A DNA stretch of 64,000 nucleotides from Parashewanella sp965200795. Its GTDB lineage: Bacteria > Pseudomonadota > Gammaproteobacteria > Enterobacterales > Shewanellaceae. This document shows positions 26,138 to 35,207 of the stretch, piece by piece. The DNA lies in assembly GCA_965200795.1 (NCBI GenBank), contig CBDAVB010000004.1, forward strand, positions 82,749 through 146,748. Direction: 5' to 3'. A model generated the notes under the pieces. It saw only the letters and a program-made list of their open reading frames with translations. It was not told where the DNA came from and did no database searches. The stretch's first letter is position 1. Each line of letters opens with the position of its first letter. A program made the position numbers and the translations under genes.

Positions 26138-26351
26138 GGGTTGCGCGTTGGGCCAGCAGGTGAACGTCCTCCGCGGGCTCAGTCGGGCGGGCACCGTTAG
26201 CCGATGCGAGGGTGTTCATCGTGAGGCGAAATGCCGACAAAGCAGGTATAGGCGGATGTTTGATGCTGATGGCGCTGGAGAGAAATTGACTAAAGCTTAC
26301 GCCAGACCCGATCAGTCATAACTTATGTGTCAAGGTAACGGATAATTTGTT

Positions 26352-26427
26352 TGGAGCGACATATCGGGTTCGAACCGATGACCTATACCTTGGCAAGGTA
26401 TCGCTCTGCCAACTGAGCTAATGTCGC
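26352..26427 (-). tRNA. tRNA-Gly (GCC), second in the pair
   Basis: 76 nt on the minus strand from GCGACATTAGCTCAGTTGG to an encoded CCA. Acceptor stem GCGACAT pairs with ATGTCGC, the T-arm contains GGTTCGAACC, and the anticodon loop TTGCCAA gives GCC for glycine. Differs from the neighbouring copy by one base in the D-loop. Confidence 0.97.
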
Positions 26428-26542
26428 GCCGCGTTTGATTTCGGCACAATCGGTTTTCAACCGGCCGCCTGTACATTAAAACAAGTTATCGCCGATTCAA
26501 AAGTGCGCCGATGGTGATCCCGCGATCAAATGTCTGAATTAT

Positions 26543-26618
26543 TGGAGCGACATATCGGGTTCGAACCGATGACCTATACCTTGGCAAGGTATCGCTCTAC
26601 CAACTGAGCTAATGTCGC
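26543..26618 (-). tRNA. tRNA-Gly (GCC), first in the pair
   Basis: 76 nt on the minus strand, same acceptor stem, T-arm and GCC anticodon as the neighbouring copy, with encoded CCA. It is promoter-proximal; 115 nt separate the two genes, so they are probably co-transcribed and processed. Confidence 0.97.
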
Positions 26619-26666
26619 ACTCTGACGTTTCCGGAGCATTGGTGTGCCCCCGAAAGATGGAGCAGC

Positions 26667-26694
26667 ATTATAGGGCTATTTCAGAATGACGCAA
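26667..26694 (-). promoter_or_regulatory. Promoter of the tRNA-Gly pair
   Basis: On the minus strand TTGCGT (26689-26694), a 16-nt spacer and a perfect TATAAT (26667-26672), followed by a G/C-containing discriminator GCTGCTCC as in stable-RNA promoters. The first tRNA begins about 50 nt downstream. It overlaps an 8-bp hairpin (ATAGGGCT/AGCCCTAT, 26670-26701) after orn. Confidence 0.65.
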
Positions 26695-26723
26695 GCCCTA
26701 TTTTAATACTTTCTGCCGTTTGG

Positions 26724-27269
26724 CTAAATTTTAAATACTTTGCCGCGATAATAAACTAATTCAGCGACGGATTCCTGAATATCCAGCAATGCCTGGTGGG
26801 TATTGCGCTTTTTGAAGCCTTGCTGAATTTCCGGCTGCCAGCGATTCACCAGTTCTTTAATGGTGCTGACATCGATATTGCGATAATGGAAGTAATCTTC
26901 AAGCTCGGGCATATATTTATTCAGAAAGCGGCGATCCTGCCCTACGCTATTACCGCAAATCGGTGATTTACCCGCCGGTACAAAGTCTTTCAAAAACTCG
27001 ATGGTTTCCTTCGCGGCTTGCTCTTCACTATAGGCGCTGGCCTTAACACGATCCATCAAGCCCGATTGGCCGTGATGCTTTTGGTTCCATTCATCCATCC
27101 CGTCCAGCACGTTATCAGTCTGATGAATAGCGATGACCGGCCCCTCACCGATGATGTTAAGCTCCTTATCCGTTACTAAGGTCGCAATTTCAATAATACG
27201 ATCCGTAGCCGGTTCTAAGCCCGTCATTTCCAAATCAATCCAAATTAAATTGCTGTCATTTAGTGACAT
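26724..27269 (-). CDS. orn: Oligoribonuclease
   Basis: Degrades di- to oligoribonucleotides, including pGpG, to mononucleotides; essential in many gammaproteobacteria. The 181-residue product has the DEDDh exonuclease motifs: WIDLEMTGL with D12 and E14, later GNSVGQDRRFLNKYMPELE and the terminal HQALLDIQESVAELVYYR carrying the catalytic His and Asp. Length is standard. Divergent from rsgA with an 87-nt gap, the order common in this group. Confidence 0.97.
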   Translation of the reverse strand: MSLNDSNLIWIDLEMTGLEPATDRIIEIATLVTDKELNIIGEGPVIAIHQTDNVLDGMDEWNQKHHGQSGLMDRVKASAYSEEQAAKETIEFLKDFVPAGKSPICGNSVGQDRRFLNKYMPELEDYFHYRNIDVSTIKELVNRWQPEIQQGFKKRNTHQALLDIQESVAELVYYRGKVFKI

Positions 27270-27356
27270 CGTCGCTGCTCCAAGCCGGGAAAAGATGATT
27301 AATTACGTGTATGATACTTGGTTTTTAGTGAAACCGAAAAATTTCTCAGGAATCTC

Positions 27357-28415
27357 GTGAGTAAAAAGAAGCCCCTAAGCAAAGGTCAGTTACGACGCAT
27401 GAAGGTCAATCATCAAAAGCGCCTTCAGCGAAATAAACAAGCCCCGGCCGCGGAAATTGAAAGCGAAAAGCTCGGCCCGGAACAACCCGGCCGGGTGGTG
27501 TCCCGCTTTGGCCAGCATGTTGATATTGAAATTGCCGACGGCAGCATTTACCGCTGTAACATTCGCCGCACCATTTCCAGCCTGGTAACCGGCGATGACG
27601 TTGTCGTTCGGATTGCCGATGAAACTCAGCAATCACAAATCGCCGGCGTGGTTGAAGCGGTGCAGCCCCGGCGCTCAAGTCTGAGCCGCCCTGATCTGTA
27701 TGACGGCGTAAAAATCATCGCCGCTAATATTGATCAAATTTTAATTGTCAGCTCGGTGGTGCCGGTGTTCAGCAGTCAGATTATCGACCGCTACTTAGTG
27801 GCCGCGGAAGACACCGAAATTCAGCCGGTTATTATACTGAATAAGATTGATTTGCTGGACGCTGAGTTAAAGGAAATCTTACAGGAGTCACTGCGGGTTT
27901 ATCATGATCTTGGTTATCAGGTTTATCAGGTCAGCAGCCGAACGGGTGAAGGCGTTGCTGAGCTTAAAGCGCTGCTCGCGGACAAAGTCAACGTATTCGT
28001 CGGTCAATCCGGCGTTGGTAAGTCCTCACTTATCAATGCGTTAATGCCGGAGGCGGAACTGCTGACCGGTGACGTTTCTGACAACTCCGGTTTAGGCCAG
28101 CATACAACGACCGCCGCTAAATTACTGCATTTGCAAAGCAGCGGTGATTTAATTGACTCCCCCGGCGTTCGTAAATTTGCCTTATGGCACCTGCCCCGGG
28201 AAAGAGTGGCGCGGGGCTTTATCGAATTTCGTGATTATCTCGGCGGTTGCCGGTTCCGTGATTGTAAACATCAGGATGATCCGGGCTGCGCTATTCAGGA
28301 CGCCTGCGCGCGGGGTAAAATTAACCGGGAACGTTTAGACAATTTCCAACGAATCATTGCCAGCCTGGATGAGCAGCGTCATGCTCGTCAGTTCAGAGCC
28401 GGAAAAGAACTATAA
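27357..28415 (+). CDS. rsgA: Ribosome small-subunit-dependent GTPase RsgA
   Basis: Late 30S assembly GTPase that checks the decoding centre. GTG 27357 is chosen as start (AGGA five bases before); the protein then begins VSKKKPLSKGQLRRMKVNHQ like known RsgA proteins, whereas the longer frame from 27318 adds an unrelated leader. The 352-residue product has an OB fold, then a circularly permuted GTPase with G4 LNKIDLLD, G1 GQSGVGKSS and G3 DSPGVRKF in that order, and a C-terminal zinc site (GGCRFRDCKHQDDPGC). Its last 57 bases run alongside a false upstream extension of psd; psd starts just after it. Confidence 0.96.
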   Translation: MSKKKPLSKGQLRRMKVNHQKRLQRNKQAPAAEIESEKLGPEQPGRVVSRFGQHVDIEIADGSIYRCNIRRTISSLVTGDDVVVRIADETQQSQIAGVVEAVQPRRSSLSRPDLYDGVKIIAANIDQILIVSSVVPVFSSQIIDRYLVAAEDTEIQPVIILNKIDLLDAELKEILQESLRVYHDLGYQVYQVSSRTGEGVAELKALLADKVNVFVGQSGVGKSSLINALMPEAELLTGDVSDNSGLGQHTTTAAKLLHLQSSGDLIDSPGVRKFALWHLPRERVARGFIEFRDYLGGCRFRDCKHQDDPGCAIQDACARGKINRERLDNFQRIIASLDEQRHARQFRAGKEL

Positions 28416-28431
28416 AAAGGACAGTACCACA

Positions 28432-29304
28432 GTGGATAAGGTAAAAATCGCATTTCAATATATTCTTCCCAAGCATCTTGTATCCCGTTTAGTCGGTCAG
28501 TTCGCCGCGGCCAGAGCGGGAAAAATCACCACGGCGTTTATTAACTGGTTTATCAGACAGTACAAGATTGATATGAGTGAGGCTCTGCAATCCGACCCCG
28601 GGGCTTATAAAAGCTTTAACGAGTTTTTCACTCGCCGGCTTAAGCCGGGGATCCGCCCGTTATGCGAAGACCCGGCCGTGCTTGCTCACCCTGCTGATGG
28701 CGCGGTAAGTCAGTTGGGTCCGATTGAAGCGGGTGAGATTTTCCAGGCTAAGGGGCATTCTTATTCGGCCCTGGCCTTGCTGGGCAATCAGCCGAAAGAC
28801 GCCGAGCGTTTTGAGAATGGTGATTTCGCGACTATTTATTTAGCGCCGAAAGATTATCACCGTCTGCACATGCCGATTAAGGGGACTTTGTCGAAAATGA
28901 CTTATGTGCCGGGTGATCTATTTTCTGTAAATCCGCTGACTGCCGGGAATGTTCCGGGTTTATTTGCCCGTAACGAACGTGTCGTAGCCATTTTTGAAAC
29001 GGAAATCGGCGCGATTGCCATGGTATTAGTGGGCGCGGCTATTGTCGCCAGCATCGAAACCGTATGGGCGGGTACCGTTACCCCGCCGGCCGGCAGGCAA
29101 GTATTTACATGGGAATACCCGACCGATGGTGACAATGCCGTTATCCTTGAAAAAGGCGAAGAAATGGGTCGCTTTAAGTTAGGCAGTACCCTTGTGATGT
29201 GTTTTGAGAAAGACGCCATTGAGAAGTTCGCGCAAGGCGTAGAGCCGCGGGCCGTGACTCGTATGGGCGCGGCGTTGGCGCATATCAGGGCGTCAGAAAA
29301 GTGA
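28432..29304 (+). CDS. psd: Phosphatidylserine decarboxylase
   Basis: Converts phosphatidylserine to phosphatidylethanolamine at the inner membrane. GTG 28432 is preferred over an upstream start at 28357 because the resulting protein begins VDKVKIAFQYILPKHLVSRL as in the family and AAAAGGAC lies about ten bases upstream. The 290-residue proenzyme carries the LGST self-cleavage motif (250-253) at which Ser becomes the pyruvoyl group, and the catalytic YHRLHMP histidines (about 142-148). Located 16 nt after rsgA, a conserved pair. Length typical. Confidence 0.96.
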   Translation: MDKVKIAFQYILPKHLVSRLVGQFAAARAGKITTAFINWFIRQYKIDMSEALQSDPGAYKSFNEFFTRRLKPGIRPLCEDPAVLAHPADGAVSQLGPIEAGEIFQAKGHSYSALALLGNQPKDAERFENGDFATIYLAPKDYHRLHMPIKGTLSKMTYVPGDLFSVNPLTAGNVPGLFARNERVVAIFETEIGAIAMVLVGAAIVASIETVWAGTVTPPAGRQVFTWEYPTDGDNAVILEKGEEMGRFKLGSTLVMCFEKDAIEKFAQGVEPRAVTRMGAALAHIRASEK

Positions 29305-29558
29305 AAAAACTTACAGTCGGGTAGACACATCACGGGCATAGAAGCTGGCGCGGGTCATAAGGCGCCGCATCGTTATTCAGCTGTACCTCCGTCAGCCGAC
29401 CGCGGATAAGATAAGCGGTCGACGGATAAATTTGTTTTGATTTTGTCATAGCGGCGCAAGCCGGTATCCGGCGACGTTTGCCGGTAACATCATAAAAGCA
29501 CTCACAGAACCTCGGCTCTCGCCGTAGTGACGAAAAGGTTTACCGTCAGCCGCTCAGC

Positions 29559-31577
29559 CTACTTTTTTTTCCCTAACATGGCTCTCAAACCGGAGATATT
29601 TGATTTTCCGGTTTCGACCCGCTCTCGCTCGGACTGAACCGGCTTTTTGTTTTCCCAGATCACATCGTCCTGCGGCAACTCCTTCAAAAACCGGCTCGGC
29701 TCCGTGCGTACGGTTTCACCGAACTGACGACGCTCACGGCAGATCACAAACCATAATTCTCTCTGTGCCCTCGTAATTCCCACGTAAGCCAGACGACGTT
29801 CTTCTTCCACATTATCTTCGTCAATAGATGTTTGGTGCGGTAACAAACCTTCTTCCATACCGACCATGAAAACATACCGAAACTCCAGACCCTTAGAGGC
29901 ATGCAATGTCATCAGTTGCACCTGATCACCGGCCTCATCCTCACTGTTGCGCTCCATCATATCTCTGAGCGTCAGGCGGGTCAAGACCTCCGGCAGTGTC
30001 ATCGGCTCGTCTAAATCATCACCTTGCAGCATTTCCGTTACCCAGCGATATAACTCCGAGATATTTTTCATTCTCATTTCAGCCGCTTTGGCACTGGTAC
30101 TGGTTTCGTAAAGGTAATCTTCATAATTGATATTACGGATCAGCTGCTTGATGGCATCAACGCCCTCACCTCGCAGGGCGATCTCACCGGTATCAACAAT
30201 GAACCTGCCGAATTTATAAAGCTCACCACACGCTTTAGGGCTGAGATGATGATTTAATTCCGCTTCAAAAATCGCGCTGAATAACGAGATATGTTTGCTG
30301 TTAGCAAAGTTACCTAAAGCTTCAAGCGTTGCCGGACCAATACCTCGTTTAGGCAAATTCACCACTCGTAAAAAGGCGTTATCGTCATCAGGGTTCACCA
30401 CTAACCGCAGATAAGCCATGATGTCTTTGATCTCTGCTCTGGCAAAAAATGACGTGCCGCCACTCAACCTGTAAGGAATGCGGTTGGTCATCAAGGCTCT
30501 TTCAAGCAGTCTTGACTGATGGTTACCACGATACAAAATCGCATAATCACCGTAACGGGTTTTGCCGGTAAACTTATGACGGACAATTTCGGCAACGACA
30601 CGCTCGGCTTCCTGCTCTTCGTTTGCGGCCAGTAACACCCGTAAAGGTTCACCGTAACCTAACTCGCTGAATAAAGACTTGTCATAAACATGCGGATTAT
30701 TGGCAATCAAGATATTGGCTGACTTTAAGATGCGCCGGCTGGAGCGGTAATTTTGCTCCAGTTTGATCAGTTTAAGATCAGGAAAATCTTTCCCTAATAA
30801 CACCAGGTTTTGCGGTCTGGCACCGCGCCATGAGTAAATGGATTGATCGTCATCCCCTACTACGGTGAACCTTGCTCTGTCGCCCACCAGCAGCTTAACC
30901 AGTTCATATTGGCTTGAGTTGGTATCCTGATATTCATCCACCAGCAGGTATTGAAAACGGGTCTGCCAGCGCTCCCGTACCTGTGATTTGTGTTTAAGCA
31001 ATAAGGTCGGTAACAGAATTAAATCGTCAAAATCCAGCGCGTTGTAAGCTTTCATGTGCTGGGCGTAACGCTTATACAAGAGCGCGAACAACTGCTCCCG
31101 CTCACCTTTCGCGATTTTTAAAGCGTGCTCAGGAATAACCAAATTACCTTTCCAGCTGGAAATGGCGGTCATTAACGCGCGTAATAAATCTTTATCTTCC
31201 TGAAGCTCGTTTTCTGTCAGCTCTTTTAATAACGCCAGGGTATCCTGATCATCAAACAGTGAAAAGCCCGCTTTAAGACCGGCAACTTTATATTCTTTTT
31301 TGATGATCTCTAAACCCAGAGTATGAAAGGTCGAAATCCACAAACCCCGGGAAAGTTGTTTACCGATAGACTGAGCCACACGCTCCTTCATTTCGCGCGC
31401 CGCTTTGTTAGTAAAAGTCACCGCCGCGATATTTCCGGCGCGGTAACCGCACTTTTCAAGCAGATAACCTATCTTATTAATGATCACCCGCGTCTTACCG
31501 CTGCCCGCGCCCGCTAACACAAGGCAAGAGCCTGAAACATAATGAACCGCTTCTTTCTGACCGGGATTGAGCTTCAT
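29559..31577 (-). CDS. rep: ATP-dependent DNA helicase Rep
   Basis: 3-prime to 5-prime SF1 helicase that clears protein roadblocks ahead of replication forks. The 672-residue product begins MKLNPGQKEAVHYVSG and has Walker A AGAGSGKT (22-29), motif Ia FTNKAAREM, motif II DEYQDTN, motif III VGDDDQSIYSWRGA, motif IV NYRSS, motif V LMTLHASKGLEF and motif VI RRLAYVGITRAQ. It is closest to Rep rather than UvrD by length (E. coli 673) and by the ELPQDD.IWE C-terminus. Monocistronic. Confidence 0.95.
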   Translation of the reverse strand: MKLNPGQKEAVHYVSGSCLVLAGAGSGKTRVIINKIGYLLEKCGYRAGNIAAVTFTNKAAREMKERVAQSIGKQLSRGLWISTFHTLGLEIIKKEYKVAGLKAGFSLFDDQDTLALLKELTENELQEDKDLLRALMTAISSWKGNLVIPEHALKIAKGEREQLFALLYKRYAQHMKAYNALDFDDLILLPTLLLKHKSQVRERWQTRFQYLLVDEYQDTNSSQYELVKLLVGDRARFTVVGDDDQSIYSWRGARPQNLVLLGKDFPDLKLIKLEQNYRSSRRILKSANILIANNPHVYDKSLFSELGYGEPLRVLLAANEEQEAERVVAEIVRHKFTGKTRYGDYAILYRGNHQSRLLERALMTNRIPYRLSGGTSFFARAEIKDIMAYLRLVVNPDDDNAFLRVVNLPKRGIGPATLEALGNFANSKHISLFSAIFEAELNHHLSPKACGELYKFGRFIVDTGEIALRGEGVDAIKQLIRNINYEDYLYETSTSAKAAEMRMKNISELYRWVTEMLQGDDLDEPMTLPEVLTRLTLRDMMERNSEDEAGDQVQLMTLHASKGLEFRYVFMVGMEEGLLPHQTSIDEDNVEEERRLAYVGITRAQRELWFVICRERRQFGETVRTEPSRFLKELPQDDVIWENKKPVQSERERVETGKSNISGLRAMLGKKK

Positions 31578-31746
31578 TAATAACGTCCGATAAATAAATT
31601 AATCCCGGATCATAGCAGAGCCTGATTTTCAAAAACATAGTTAAGCTTTCATTCAGCTGAATCCCGACCGATACAATCTTTGCTATCATCCTCTTTTAGC
31701 CTATATTTAATTCAGGGAATATTCGGTAAAAGAAAAGGAGTTAAAG

Positions 31747-32283
31747 ATGAGATTAATAACGGTTATCATTTCATCATTGGTATTAAGCTCAATGCTCGCA
31801 ACCACGGTTAATGCGTCTTCGTGGAATAAATCGGTCATTCTTAAACCTTCGGATAGAGCTTCCGCTTCGGTAACATATGATTTTCCGCACGATAACAGCG
31901 GCCTCACAGGTTCATTAAAGTGCACGATTTCAAATAGTAAAAATCACAAAGCGTTTCGCTTTATTTTGAATTACGCGAATCATTCAGATCAAGAAAAGTA
32001 TGTCATTCCTGGTTTTGGAAACCAATCGGCAACTGTGTTTAGGTATTACGCGTCATTTAAAAACACTCCGGCTGAAGGGGGCGCATTCGAATCCGCTGAA
32101 CCATTAACCTTTCAGGTACAATCATCTTATAATGAAGCGGGTGCTTACCCAAATCATTACATCGCTATGAACATAACCAATACAAACGATCAGGATATTA
32201 AAGTCAGCTGTGATTCTCCGGTTGGTCGGTTTCCGAAATTAAGCGTTGAGAAAATGGAATCAAATTTCAATCATGGTAACTAG
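31747..32283 (+). CDS. Small secreted protein, possibly truncated at its C-terminus
   Basis: Unknown function; 178 residues. AAGGAG precedes ATG 31747 at good spacing. A clear Sec signal peptide (LITVIISSLVLSSMLATT) ends at VNA, about residue 23. The mature part is beta-rich and polar (FRFILNYANHSDQEKYVIPGF, FQVQSSYNEAGAYPNHYIAM) with two Cys (about 60 and 160) that could form a disulfide. Its stop TAG lies exactly at the left boundary of the IS630 element, so the natural C-terminus may have been lost and replaced by an element-derived stop. Periplasmic or secreted location is likely. Confidence 0.7.
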   Translation: MRLITVIISSLVLSSMLATTVNASSWNKSVILKPSDRASASVTYDFPHDNSGLTGSLKCTISNSKNHKAFRFILNYANHSDQEKYVIPGFGNQSATVFRYYASFKNTPAEGGAFESAEPLTFQVQSSYNEAGAYPNHYIAMNITNTNDQDIKVSCDSPVGRFPKLSVEKMESNFNHGN

Positions 32284-32539
32284 TACTCCGTCCATTTGAA
32301 TTCAATACTTCAAGCTCTTTTGCTAAGCCTTAGTCATAGGAGAGCTAAAAATCTTGTATTGATTTTTATTGTTTTAAACTCTTATACAACTTTTATTCAC
32401 AACTAATTAATAAGTCTGTAATTTCTGAACAAAATGCTTCCTCCCACCCTTTGGCAAGCCAGTAGGACTCTAGCTTTTTTCATTTTGATTAACGAAAGTG
32501 TAACAGGATTTCGTTAATCAGTTTAATTCTGTTAAAAGG

Positions 32540-33181
32540 CTAACTGTACCCTGGAAGGACGGGATAAAGCTTCTTTAACTTGATACGTGCCTCCTCAGTT
32601 GTGAACTGCCAAATCATCTTAGCCTTGGACTCATTGCGTTGGGTGACCCAGGCTTCAACTTCACAATTTAGTGTTTCCTGATCCGGTATTCTTCGGTTTA
32701 AGCATTGTCTGCTCAAGATACTTAATTCAATTTCAGCCATATCCAACCAGCTTCCGTGTTTTGGCGTGTAATGAAATTCGATTTTATTGATCAGCCTACG
32801 AGCTTCTTCTGGTTCGAAGGCCTTATAAAATGAAGCCGGGGTATGAGTATTCAGGTTATCCTCAACCAACACAATTGTCTCAGCATCCTTATAACGCCCG
32901 TCTACTAAGGCTTTTACTTGATGAGCCCAATCAACGGCTGTTCTGTGCTCTGTGACCTCAACATGCCGCCAGCCCGCTAAAGGCTCAAATATCATGAACA
33001 GGTTGCTGACACCGTTACGCTCATATTCCGTATCGTATCGCTCCGGATAACCTGAAACTAAAGGTAACGGGTTGCGAACTTCTTTAACTTGTTGTTTGCT
33101 GGTTTCATCAAGGCATACTAAAGGACGCTTGGGATCGTAAGGAAGTTTATAGAGTTCTAATATATCTTCCATAGCGCTCAC
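32540..33181 (-). CDS. IS630 transposase, catalytic frame (orfB)
   Basis: Contains the DDE catalytic core: CLDETS (first Asp), VEDNLNTH (second Asp) and GSWLDMAEIE (Glu), in Tc1/mariner-IS630 spacing. A GTG at 33179-33181 is formally available but the family protein continues upstream from orfA, so this frame is most likely expressed by a -1 frameshift from orfA, giving about 380 residues. Without frameshifting it would lack its DNA-binding part. Confidence 0.85.
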   Translation of the reverse strand: MSAMEDILELYKLPYDPKRPLVCLDETSKQQVKEVRNPLPLVSGYPERYDTEYERNGVSNLFMIFEPLAGWRHVEVTEHRTAVDWAHQVKALVDGRYKDAETIVLVEDNLNTHTPASFYKAFEPEEARRLINKIEFHYTPKHGSWLDMAEIELSILSRQCLNRRIPDQETLNCEVEAWVTQRNESKAKMIWQFTTEEARIKLKKLYPVLPGYS

Positions 33182-33681
33182 GAAGGCAGCGTTTTCCTCT
33201 TCAGGTATACACCACTCTTCTTTAAGCCAGGGTTTAAGTTCGTTTTTTTTAACGCGTAATGAACAGAGGTTCTCGATATGCTATCGACATATTTGAGTTC
33301 AATCATCTTGTCTCTAAGAAGATTTAATGTCCAACGGCAACGTCCTTCCGGAGGCGCAGAGCAGGTCAGCGCAATTAGGTGTGCTTCGGCTTCACCATCC
33401 ATTATGCGTCTGCGGCCTTGATGGCTGTGTTTGCTATTAACAGCGACTTCTAATCCTTCCTCGACAAAACGCTTTCTGAGGCTCGTTACTGCAAGTGGTG
33501 AGATGTTTAGCGCCTTAGCAATCTGTTGATTGGTCAGTGGCGAATTATTCTCATCAATAGCAAGTAAAATTTGGGCGTGTCGTTTCTTATGTTGAGCAAC
33601 ACGTGGTTTCTTCTGCTTTATCAAAGCTTCAAGCATTGAACGCTCTTCATTACTCAAACGGACATGGTATTTAATCCTCAT
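33178..33681 (-). CDS. IS630 transposase, DNA-binding frame (orfA)
   Basis: 167 residues containing two HTH regions (NQQIAKALNISPLAVTSLRKRF; later a wHTH with LRDKMIELKYVDSISRTSVHYALKK). After ALKK the frame departs from the family sequence (TNLNPGLKK...) and ends TGA; shifting -1 at the A8 run (33243-33250 on the plus strand) gives the expected NELKPWLKEEWCIPEE and joins orfB. The heptamer A AAA AAA is in the correct phase for programmed slippage. Confidence 0.85.
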   Translation of the reverse strand: MRIKYHVRLSNEERSMLEALIKQKKPRVAQHKKRHAQILLAIDENNSPLTNQQIAKALNISPLAVTSLRKRFVEEGLEVAVNSKHSHQGRRRIMDGEAEAHLIALTCSAPPEGRCRWTLNLLRDKMIELKYVDSISRTSVHYALKKTNLNPGLKKSGVYLKRKTLPS

Positions 33682-33761
33682 AACAGCTCCTGTATTCGTT
33701 GTGTTCAGGAACTGTTAGGATAAACTATCAGGCCATTATTTGCTTTTGAATGGACTACTAG

Positions 33762-34289
33762 TTAAACTGGGGTACAAAAATCCAATATGACATTATCGAC
33801 GGCGTGAAGCACGTTATCGAGCAAGGCTGGATCAATAAAGATAAGATTTGTATCGAAGGCGGCAGTTTTGGCGCCTATTCGGCGTTGCAGAGCGCGGTAA
33901 TTGAGCCTGATATGTTTAAGTGCGCGATCGGAGTGGCTGGTGTATACGATCTACCGCTGATGAGGGAGGAGGGTGATATTCCGTCGTTTAACTTCGGTGA
34001 TGCTTACTTATCCGAAGTCATCGGTGATGATATCAATGTGATGAGACAAATGTCGCCGGCTTATAACGCCGATAAACTTAAAGCCCGGATTTTACTGGTT
34101 CACGGTGAAAAAGATGAGCGAACGCCGATTGAACAGTATACGTCGATGGCGGAATCTTTAGACAGGATAAATTATCCTTATGAAAAGATGATTTTTGATA
34201 AAGAAGGTCACGGCTTTTATAACCCGGGAAATCAGGCTAAATATTATAAAAAAATGCTTGCTTTTATCGAGGAAAGCCTGAGACTCTGA
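33762..34289 (+). pseudogene. S9-family (prolyl oligopeptidase) peptidase, 3-prime stump
   Basis: Only the C-terminal catalytic domain remains, about 175 codons. Immediately inside the IS630 edge the frame reads WGTKIQYDIIDGVKHVIEQG, a typical S9 segment, then GGSFGAYSA (catalytic Ser), HGEKDERTPIEQ (Asp) and EGHGFYNP (His). The family normally has several hundred residues before this point; none are on the other side of the IS, so they were deleted. An internal GTG at 33804 could start a 161-residue product, but without the start of the hydrolase fold it should be inactive. Confidence 0.85.
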
Positions 34290-34312
34290 ATTAGCCGCTT
34301 TTAACATACCTT

Positions 34313-34345
34313 GCGCTGAAATCTCAAACTCAGCGCGTTTTTTTT
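34313..34345 (+). terminator. Terminator after the S9 peptidase stump
   Basis: GCGCTGA (34313-34319) / TCAGCGC (34330-34336), 10-nt loop, followed by G and eight T (34338-34345). Confidence 0.8.
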
Positions 34346-34529
34346 GATTACTTTTTGATCTCACAATTAAACCTAACCGAGATTGCCGGAGTATGTATTC
34401 TGATGTATCCTTGCCGGCTTTTGTGAGTATTTTTTTTGGGTACTTTATTTGTTAAGTTAATAGCAAAGCGTCATCATTATGTCGTGCTTCAGAAATAAAT
34501 ACTGATTTTAATGCTTATGTGAGAACTTT

Positions 34530-35207
34530 ATGACTGAACTTGCCCTAAAAATGGAAACCCCCGCGCTAAGTGAAGCCGCGGTCAAAGTGCGTGACGCTCT
34601 CGTTGAAAACGGACTTGAAACGCCTATGGTGGATTGCGGTTTATCCAATGGTCAGCGAAAAAAAATGATCGAACAACATATGAAGGAAATCCTTAGCCTG
34701 CTGGCTCTGGATCTGACTGATGACAGTCTTGCTGACACACCGGAGCGCATAGCTAAAATGTATGTGGATGAAATCTTCTCAGGTATGGATTATTCAAACT
34801 TCCCTAAGATCACTGTCATTGAAAATAAAATGAAAATGGATGAAATGATCAAGGTTCAGGATATCAGTCTGACCAGCACCTGTGAACATCATCTTGTAAC
34901 TATCGACGGTACAGCGACGGTTGCTTATATTCCCCGCAAGAAGATTATTGGTTTGTCAAAAATTAACCGCATTGTGCGTTTCTTTTCGCGGCGGCCGCAG
35001 GTTCAAGAGCGATTAACTCAGCAAGTTTTAGTGGCGCTGCAAACCATACTTCAAACCAATGATGTGGCGGTAAAAACGGACGCGACTCATTATTGCGTGA
35101 AAGCCAGAGGCGTAATGGACACGACCAGTACCACGAGCACTTCGGCTTTAGGCGGTATATTTAAATCTGATCCGGCTTCAAGAGCAGAATTTCTGACCCG
35201 GGCTTGA
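34530..35207 (+). CDS. folE: GTP cyclohydrolase I
   Basis: Zinc enzyme converting GTP to 7,8-dihydroneopterin triphosphate, first step of folate (and pterin) synthesis. The 225-residue product has the type-IA fold: DTPERIAKMYVDEIFSGMDY (about 69-88), zinc ligands C118 and H121 in STCEHHL and C189 in HYCVKARG, and SLTSTCEHH/GLSKINRIVRFFSRRPQVQERLTQQ of the E. coli-type enzyme. Length matches E. coli FolE (222). Monocistronic with an AT-rich upstream region. Confidence 0.96.
   Translation: MTELALKMETPALSEAAVKVRDALVENGLETPMVDCGLSNGQRKKMIEQHMKEILSLLALDLTDDSLADTPERIAKMYVDEIFSGMDYSNFPKITVIENKMKMDEMIKVQDISLTSTCEHHLVTIDGTATVAYIPRKKIIGLSKINRIVRFFSRRPQVQERLTQQVLVALQTILQTNDVAVKTDATHYCVKARGVMDTTSTTSTSALGGIFKSDPASRAEFLTRA

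Larger units (their letters stand above)
25654..26351. other. Gene-poor stretch before the tRNA-Gly genes
   Basis: Apart from the gene remnant at its left end, this 698-bp stretch holds no gene I can support. It contains two hairpins: AAAAACCCCAT (26026-26036) with ATGGGTTTTT (26054-26063), which resembles a bidirectional terminator, and a perfect 11-bp stem at 26109-26137. A 67-codon frame at 26118-26321 has no clear protein character. Confidence 0.4.
32281..33764 (-). mobile_element. IS630-family insertion sequence
   Basis: About 1.48 kb carrying two overlapping transposase frames on the minus strand. Imperfect terminal repeats: left CTAGTACTCCGTCCATTTGAA and right, reversed, CTAGTAGTCCATTCAAAAG. 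TA dinucleotides at both edges fit the TA target of the family. The flanks belong to different genes (a secreted-protein gene and an S9 peptidase), so insertion was accompanied by deletion. Boundaries are good to within a few bases. Confidence 0.8.

Noticed and set aside
26118..26321. 67-codon frame upstream of the tRNA-Gly genes
   Set aside because: Arg-rich composition, no ribosome-binding site, starts inside an 11-bp hairpin; no family resemblance.
26352..26618. Phage or island attachment site at the duplicated tRNA-Gly
   Set aside because: Both tRNAs are complete and close in sequence throughout; no integrase or tRNA-end fragment is seen nearby. Simple gene duplication is enough.
27318..27356. 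Upstream start for rsgA
   Set aside because: Known RsgA proteins begin at the SKKK..SKGQ..R segment; GTG 27357 has a proper ribosome-binding site.
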